From JAWPMV01 sp038527215 (GTDB lineage Bacteria > Bacteroidota > Bacteroidia > J057), in assembly GCA_038527215.1 (NCBI GenBank), contig JBCBGC010000025.1, forward strand, positions 1-64,000: a stretch of DNA of 64,000 bases, written 5' to 3'. The position numbers and the translations under genes are program-made. Positions 59,902 through 64,000 of this stretch are shown here, piece after piece. The notes beneath the pieces were generated by a model. The model was not told the DNA's origin, did not search any database, and was given only the letters and a program-made list of their open reading frames with translations. Position 1 is the first letter of the stretch. Each line of letters opens with the position of its first letter.

Positions 59902-60252
59902 ATGCCTGATTTTTTATTTCAAGGAAAGATCTACTACAATCCCGTGGAGTTTGCCATGGACATGATTGGGGGTACCTGGAAAATGCCCATTCTATGGCGT
60001 TTGCGCGATGCCCGCGTCATGCGCTACAATCAGCTAAAAAAAGACATTCCCCATATCTCGGACAAAATGCTCACTACCCAGCTCAGGGACCTTGAAAAAA
60101 AGGGCTTCGTGATTCGGAAGGTCTATCCTGTGGTGCCGCCCAAAACAGAATATTCTTTGACAGAAAGAGGCGATCGCGCTATCCGGATGATTGAACTGAT
60201 GCGCCAGTACGGGAAGGAGTTGATGAAAGAGGAAGGAATTGATATGGATTAA
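59902..60252 (+). CDS. HxlR family transcriptional regulator
   Basis: 116 residues with a winged-helix DNA-binding fold: NPVEFAMDMIGGTWKMPILWRL (first helices), RYNQLKKDIPHISDKMLTTQLRDLEKKGFVIRK (recognition helix and wing) and EYSLTERG. HxlR-type regulators respond to oxidative or electrophilic stress and often control an adjacent oxidoreductase. The convergent oxidoreductase at 60249-60875 overlaps it at the stop TTAA, so a link is possible but not shown. Most HxlR members have a Cys near residue 10; none is seen here, so a redox switch of that kind seems unlikely. Confidence 0.9.
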   Translation: MPDFLFQGKIYYNPVEFAMDMIGGTWKMPILWRLRDARVMRYNQLKKDIPHISDKMLTTQLRDLEKKGFVIRKVYPVVPPKTEYSLTERGDRAIRMIELMRQYGKELMKEEGIDMD

Positions 60253-60875
60253 TCTTTACCCCTCCGAAATAATTTAAAGCCCACTCCCCTACCCACGCCT
60301 TGAAATACCGCCAGGTTGATCCAGAAAAGCGCAAACTGTTCCATCAAATCAAACTGCGCATTTCCTCCTACATCATAGCATTCCGCAAATCCTGCATCCA
60401 GGGCGAGTTCCCGGGCCATGGCCTTGCCTCGCAGGCTATCGCCGCACACAAACATATCTATCGCTCCACCTTCGTACTGCGGATTGACCATGTTGTTGTA
60501 GCCTGTAGTGTTGAAGCACTTAACCACTTCCTCCGTTTGCGTATGGGCCAAAATCGCTTCAGCGGTATTGGTAAATCCTTCAGGACCTCTGCCCCGGATG
60601 ATATTCATGGCGTCAATGATCACTTTACCGCTGGTATCCCCCATTTGCTGCAGCAAAGGAATGGTCGCCATGGCAGGCGTAGCCAATAGGATCACCTCCG
60701 CCAAAGAGACCGCCTCGGCGATGGGATGAACCGTGGTACGCGGGTTTTGCCTCAGATCTTCTCTTTTTAAGTTCGGAAAATGCCGGGTACCAAGGAAAAT
60801 CTGATGGCCCGCAGCTGCCCATTTGGTGGCCAGGGCACCGCCCACATTTCCCACCCCAATAATGGCTATTTTCAT
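60249..60875 (-). CDS. F420H2:NADP-type oxidoreductase family protein (NADP-binding)
   Basis: 208 residues. The N-terminal Rossmann motif IGVGNVGGALATKWAAAGHQIFLGTR (residues 5-30) is complete, with the Thr-Arg at the end of strand 2 favouring NADP. The region VILLATPAMATIP and GPEGFTNTAEAILA is typical of the NADPH-dependent F420 reductase/NAD-binding family (F420_oxidored). The presence of F420 itself in this phylum is doubtful, so the cofactor or partner may differ. Eighteen bp follows to the bestrophin gene on its 5' side, so it is in one operon with it. Shares a TTAA stop with the HxlR gene. Confidence 0.88.
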   Translation of the reverse strand: MKIAIIGVGNVGGALATKWAAAGHQIFLGTRHFPNLKREDLRQNPRTTVHPIAEAVSLAEVILLATPAMATIPLLQQMGDTSGKVIIDAMNIIRGRGPEGFTNTAEAILAHTQTEEVVKCFNTTGYNNMVNPQYEGGAIDMFVCGDSLRGKAMARELALDAGFAECYDVGGNAQFDLMEQFALFWINLAVFQGVGRGVGFKLFRRGKD

Positions 60876-60893
60876 AAGTATTGAAGGTTCTGG

Positions 60894-61841
60894 TTAGAAT
60901 AAGTAGCCATTCACGGCCTGCATTTTTTCGGGTAAAGGTTTCTCTCCCAGCATTTCCATCAAGTCCCGTTCTATAGTATTACATAAAGCGGTGAGCGGGA
61001 CATCGGTTACTTTGTTTTCAAAAGGGGCTTCGTTGGCAGCCCCGGTGCGTTCCATGATCACGAAGACTCCGGCTAAGAGTATAGATAGTGGAATGATTAG
61101 CCAGGATAAGTCGAAGCCTTCGGTCTGTGGAAGGAGACTTAAAAGGCCAAAAGGAAGCAATAGGCTAAAGAGCAGGACAAATAAGCGGGTAAAGAAGTCA
61201 TATTGTCGAGGTAAAGGCGTATGCTTGATCCGCTCCGCTGCCCCCTGCCCTTTGGCTAGCGCCAGCAACTGCCCCTCCATTTGAAAACTATCAAAGCCTC
61301 CCAAGGTTCCGTTGCCCATCGCGATATAAATCCGCTTTCCCATCAGCAGTTGTAGATAATTGGGTTTGTTTTGCGCAGCTAGAAAAGCGTTATAGTCCTC
61401 CTGCGGCAAGTATGACTTCAAGCGTTCCCACTCATCCTGCCCACGGAGATGAAACCGTAAGGCATGAGCCCAGGCAATGCCCGCCCTCACCATGCTTCGC
61501 TTAAACGCTTCACTGCGTGCCGCATCATAGTTCTCCTGATGCGCATGACTATCGGTAAAGGTAATTACTAATCGGGCCAGGACTCGGCTGGCATTGACGA
61601 TCCCTTCCCATATTTGGCTGGCTTCCCACCAGCGCGCATAAGCAGCATTATTTCGGAAAGCGATGAAGATGGCCAGCGCGGAGCCCAGGATCCCTATTGG
61701 CGAAAAACTCAAAGCCAGATTCCAGGCAGGGATCAGCAACTGGATGCCCCAAATCAGGCTTGACCAAATCATCACGATCCACATAGGCCGGCGAATGTAG
61801 GCCCAAACCCGGGCTGGATGAAAATTCCGTTTTACGATCAT
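60894..61841 (-). CDS. Bestrophin-like anion channel (UPF0187)
   Basis: 315 residues. The family start (RPMWIVMIWSSLIWGIQLL) and the signature GSALAIFIAFRNNAAYARWWEA, plus the strongly helical region FKRSMVRAGIAWAHALRFHLRG, identify a bestrophin homologue. Four transmembrane segments (about 20-40, 45-65, 215-240 and 245-265). Bacterial bestrophins form pentameric channels, known to pass cations in one case and anions in others. It lies 18 bp upstream of the oxidoreductase gene on the same strand. Confidence 0.92.
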   Translation of the reverse strand: MIVKRNFHPARVWAYIRRPMWIVMIWSSLIWGIQLLIPAWNLALSFSPIGILGSALAIFIAFRNNAAYARWWEASQIWEGIVNASRVLARLVITFTDSHAHQENYDAARSEAFKRSMVRAGIAWAHALRFHLRGQDEWERLKSYLPQEDYNAFLAAQNKPNYLQLLMGKRIYIAMGNGTLGGFDSFQMEGQLLALAKGQGAAERIKHTPLPRQYDFFTRLFVLLFSLLLPFGLLSLLPQTEGFDLSWLIIPLSILLAGVFVIMERTGAANEAPFENKVTDVPLTALCNTIERDLMEMLGEKPLPEKMQAVNGYLF

Positions 61842-61886
61842 TCGATTGTGTAATGAGTAAGAGAGAAAAGCCTACGCCTTGCTTCA

Positions 61887-62495
61887 CTAGAATTCCCTGC
61901 GCACAAACAGCCCTGGGTTAACATCCCGTATGCCATAATCCGGGCCCAGCCCTGATAAGTTGTAGGCCAGGCCAAATTGTATGTGTGTATGCTTTAAGCC
62001 GAGCCTCATGCGCTGTACACTAGCCAGATGTCCCGCTCCATTGAAGTTGGAAAAAAGCTCCAGGCTGGAATACAGCCGCCAGGTCCTATTCAGAGACGGC
62101 GTAAAGCGCATGATAGAAAACCAGGCCACTTGCCAGTCTGCCTGAATCGCTGTCGATACAATGGCGAAAATCATGTAGTCAGCCTTTCCTTTGAAAAAGT
62201 GAATTCCGACATCTCCCCCGCCCCCTCGGCTGGAAATCCTGCCGATCAGGCTTCCTCCAAAACCAGAACGGGTGGTATAATTCAGGTAGGCGCCTGAGAA
62301 AAGATTGGTTTGCTGTTCATAATCCACCGTGGCCCGAGTACGACTAAACAAAGACCACTGCTGATCCTCATCCAAGTTTTTTAGCCATTGGACATCTGCA
62401 AATATTCGCTGAGTACCGGGCATGATTTCGAGGCTTTGTGCTGCCAGTTGGGAGGTAGGCAAGAGCGCCATCATTAGGAACCAGGTTTTTCTCAT
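61887..62495 (-). CDS. Outer-membrane beta-barrel-like protein, unknown function
   Basis: 202 residues. Signal peptide (MRKTWFLMMALLPTSQLAAQ) followed by alternating hydrophobic/polar strands and a final Phe (VRREF), the pattern of small outer-membrane barrels. Strands such as YEQQTNLFSGAYLNYT, GVGIHFFKGKADYMIFAIV and RMRLGLKHTHIQFGLAYNL are consistent with about eight strands. No family recognised. It lies 45 bp 5' of the bestrophin gene on the same strand and may be co-transcribed with it. Confidence 0.7.
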   Translation of the reverse strand: MRKTWFLMMALLPTSQLAAQSLEIMPGTQRIFADVQWLKNLDEDQQWSLFSRTRATVDYEQQTNLFSGAYLNYTTRSGFGGSLIGRISSRGGGGDVGIHFFKGKADYMIFAIVSTAIQADWQVAWFSIMRFTPSLNRTWRLYSSLELFSNFNGAGHLASVQRMRLGLKHTHIQFGLAYNLSGLGPDYGIRDVNPGLFVRREF

Positions 62496-62512
62496 GAGAC
62501 CGGAGCTTGGAG

Positions 62513-62551
62513 GAGAAAAGGGGGAGAAACGCAGGTAGCCTCTCCCCTTTT
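62513..62551 (-). terminator. Terminator of the DJ-1/PfpI gene
   Basis: AAAAAGGGGAGA and TCTCCCCCTTTT (minus strand, one bulged C, 14-nt loop) lie 10 bp after the stop of the DJ-1/PfpI gene and are T-rich at the 3' side. Confidence 0.65.
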
Positions 62552-62560
62552 TGATAAAAC

Positions 62561-63325
62561 TTAATTCTGAGCGAGTAGCAAGTCTACTACCAAGCGAGCC
62601 GCGGCAGCTCCCGAGTTTTGCTGCTGGCCGGTAACCAGGTTCCCATCGACAATGGCGTAGGAAGAAAAAGGCGCGGCTACTTTGAAGTTCGTGCCCTCGA
62701 TTTTGCGGGCAAGGTCCTCTATTCGGTAAGGCTGAATCTGCTGGCCTACGGCTTGATCCGCGAAGTCTTCTTCCGCATTAGCGAAGCCGGTCCAGGTTTT
62801 GCCTTTTACCAACAACTCTCCATCCGTGCCTTGAGCTTCCAGTAAGAGCGTAGTGGAATGACATACGGCGGCACTGGGTTTGCCTTTTTCATAAAATGAG
62901 GCAAATAACTTCCTCAGTTCAGGATTGTCCCGGTAGGTGTACATCGGTCCTTGCCCACCAACCAGAAAAATCGCCTCAAAGTCCTCCATATTTACTTCGC
63001 TGAGTTTGGGGGTTTTGCTCAGCATCTCATTGAACCAATCCAGCTGCATATAGCCCAGGCTGATGACATCGTGCGCAGAATAGCCGCTGGCATCCGTAGG
63101 ATTAGAATAGGCATCCATGAGGATTTCTCCCCCTTCGGTTGAGGCCAATTCTACCTCATAGCCTGCCTCCTGGAACACATGCAAAGGATGGGTGAGTTCT
63201 GCTGCCCAAAAACCAATCGGCCAACCGGTTTGCCCGGACACTGTAGGGCTACTGGCTACCATGAGAATTTTGCCCTTTTTGGGCATCCCTTCCGGATGCA
63301 CATAATGTTGATCTTCTTTTATCAT
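62561..63325 (-). CDS. DJ-1/PfpI family protein (type 1 glutamine amidotransferase-like)
   Basis: 254 residues. The nucleophile elbow AVCHST places Cys155 where DJ-1/PfpI and Hsp31-type glyoxalase III proteins have it; AIFLVGGQGPMY (about 115-126) holds the family's Gly-rich turn. The N-terminus (KKGKILMVASSPTVSGQTGWPIGFWAAELTHPLHVF) with TGWPIGFWAAE and the long N-terminal region matches the Hsp31-like subgroup. Possible roles are methylglyoxal detoxification or chaperone activity. It is transcribed alone, with a terminator. Confidence 0.9.
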   Translation of the reverse strand: MIKEDQHYVHPEGMPKKGKILMVASSPTVSGQTGWPIGFWAAELTHPLHVFQEAGYEVELASTEGGEILMDAYSNPTDASGYSAHDVISLGYMQLDWFNEMLSKTPKLSEVNMEDFEAIFLVGGQGPMYTYRDNPELRKLFASFYEKGKPSAAVCHSTTLLLEAQGTDGELLVKGKTWTGFANAEEDFADQAVGQQIQPYRIEDLARKIEGTNFKVAAPFSSYAIVDGNLVTGQQQNSGAAAARLVVDLLLAQN

Positions 63326-63662
63326 TGCTTCCTGATTTGTTGGAGTAAATTATGCTTCATTGGGAGCCTGGATGGAGGACTGCACATCGTATGTACCTGC
63401 CCTTTCTATCAGGCTCGACAGCCTAAGTCTGATGTGTTTCAGCAGCCTTAATCTGTGCATACAATTACCTCCTAATACCGGCAAACACCAACATACTCAC
63501 CCAAAATAGAGATACACACCTTTTGGAAAGTATACTGATTATTAGCGCTTTATGAATTGCTCCTCCGATGAAGCGCTCAACCAAAACTGGAAAAATGGGA
63601 TAATTGGCTACCCTTGACGAAGTTGAATGGGGTGATTTTTTCCATTCCATCTCTTCATGTTC
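63326..63662. other. Intergenic region with no supported gene
   Basis: 337 bp between divergent starts. It contains AGCGCTT/AAGCGCT inverted repeats (around 63543-63577) that could be a weak hairpin or operator. A 61-codon minus-strand frame at 63465-63650 has no signs of being a gene. A good -7 box follows at 63663. Confidence 0.4.
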
Positions 63663-63670
63663 TATTTTTG
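63663..63670 (+). promoter_or_regulatory. Probable promoter -7 box TATTTTTG
   Basis: Exact TAnnTTTG match, 16 bp before the ATG of the serine hydrolase at 63687. A T-rich run (63636-63641) lies about 21 bp upstream at the place of the -33 element. Confidence 0.45.
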
Positions 63671-63686
63671 AAAAAACATTAATCCT

Positions 63687-64000
63687 ATGCGACGATCCTT
63701 CCTTACCCTCAGCCTGGTCATCAGTTTTCTACTTTCCTTAGGCCAAACCAAACTAGATCAGCTCGATGCTTATTTTGGGAAAGCCTTGCAGGATTGGGAA
63801 GTCCCTGGAATGTCTATCGGCATCATCGTGAATGGGGAACTTGCCTGGGTAAAAGGATATGGCGTGCTAGAGGCTGGAAAAGCGGAGAAAGTTGATGGTA
63901 AGACGCAGTTTGCTATTGCTTCCAATTCCAAAGCCTTTACCGCCACGGCCCTGGGTATGTTGGTGGAAGCAGGTAAAATTTCCTGGGATGATCCGGTAAA
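63687..64000 (+). CDS. Class C beta-lactamase-like serine hydrolase, 5' part only
   Basis: The first 104 codons of a gene cut by the window end. A signal peptide (SFLTLSLVISFLLSLGQ) is followed by LDAYFGKALQDWEVPGMSIGIIVNG, VKGYGV and SNSKAFTATALGMLVE, where Ser-Asn-Ser-Lys is the SxxK nucleophile motif of the beta-lactamase/DD-peptidase fold. Such enzymes in Bacteroidota are often esterases or peptidases rather than true beta-lactamases. The remaining domain, including YxN/KTG motifs, is outside the window. Likely periplasmic. Confidence 0.88.
   Translation, partial: MRRSFLTLSLVISFLLSLGQTKLDQLDAYFGKALQDWEVPGMSIGIIVNGELAWVKGYGVLEAGKAEKVDGKTQFAIASNSKAFTATALGMLVEAGKISWDDPV

Noticed and set aside
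60249..60875. True F420-dependent reductase
   Set aside because: Only the NADP-binding Rossmann fold is visible; F420 is not expected in this phylum, so only the family name is used.
63465..63650. 61-codon minus-strand ORF upstream of the serine hydrolase
   Set aside because: Lies over the probable promoter region of that gene and has no family traits.
1..64000. tRNA, rRNA, CRISPR array or prophage
   Set aside because: Intergenic regions were read for cloverleaf-like or spaced repeats and for integrase, capsid or transposase genes; none was found.

Overview
The window is chromosomal DNA of a member of the Bacteroidota, most likely the Saprospiria (Saprospiraceae/Lewinellaceae type). The reasons are five large secreted proteins with type IX secretion (T9SS) C-terminal sorting domains plus a sixth that is a haloperoxidase, SprB-like and PKD repeats, a fused trehalose-6-phosphate synthase/phosphatase, DUF5916 and DUF4397 proteins, promoter-like TAnnTTTG boxes and an absence of clear Shine-Dalgarno sequences. 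No tRNA, rRNA or CRISPR array was seen. The identification rests on gene content only.

Layout. 1-4.6 kb: a minus-strand operon with a TetR regulator (perfect palindromic operator just upstream), a LolA-like periplasmic protein, two FtsX-type permeases and a LolD/MacB-type ATPase. The ATPase gene is broken at the window edge by a 73-bp inverted repeat that looks like an assembly fold-back. 4.9-7.9 kb: two tandem small lipoprotein-like genes, two PAP2 phosphatases and a small exported protein. 8-16 kb: housekeeping genes pyrG and yidC, penicillin-binding protein 1C and an NRDE/TANGO2 protein.

16.4-24.1 kb is the accessory region of greatest interest. It holds an exported caspase-like protease, an NTF2-like protein and a methyltransferase, then a strong terminator, then a two-gene CHAT system. 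In the pair, a small CHAT protease carries at its C-terminus a short motif that recurs at the N-terminus of the next protein, a 1170-residue CHAT/NB-ARC/TPR (STAND, NLR-like) protein. This is the arrangement expected of bacterial amyloid-signalling (prion-like) NLR/effector pairs, here with caspase-fold proteases at both ends. The TPR array consists of near-identical 120-bp repeats.

24-31.5 kb: a DsbA-like protein, a T9SS-exported vanadium haloperoxidase-like enzyme, a DUF4397 protein built of four exact 642-bp tandem units, and a T9SS protein with dockerin- and cohesin-like parts. 31.7-37.6 kb: a conserved helical protein, otsAB fusion, an Mpl-like Mur ligase and an SRPBCC protein. 37.7-44.5 kb: a SprB/PKD T9SS adhesin-like protein and a 1383-residue T9SS metzincin protease, separated by a possible small non-autonomous element. 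44.7-49.1 kb: a small carbohydrate-use locus (sugar MFS transporter, GH43, GH26-like lipoprotein) without SusC/SusD. 49.2-57.7 kb: DUF4287/DUF5655 protein, ankyrin protein, SprB-repeat T9SS protein with a CxxCH motif, DUF5916 protein, MacB-like permease and dienelactone hydrolase. 58-64 kb: an overlooked 58-residue membrane protein, galactokinase, HxlR regulator, an F420-type NADP oxidoreductase, a bestrophin-like channel, an outer-membrane-barrel-like protein, a DJ-1/PfpI protein and the start of a class C beta-lactamase-like serine hydrolase cut by the window end.

Genes are tightly packed. Three convergent pairs share a TTAA in which both genes take their TAA stop, and many same-strand neighbours lie within 30 bp.
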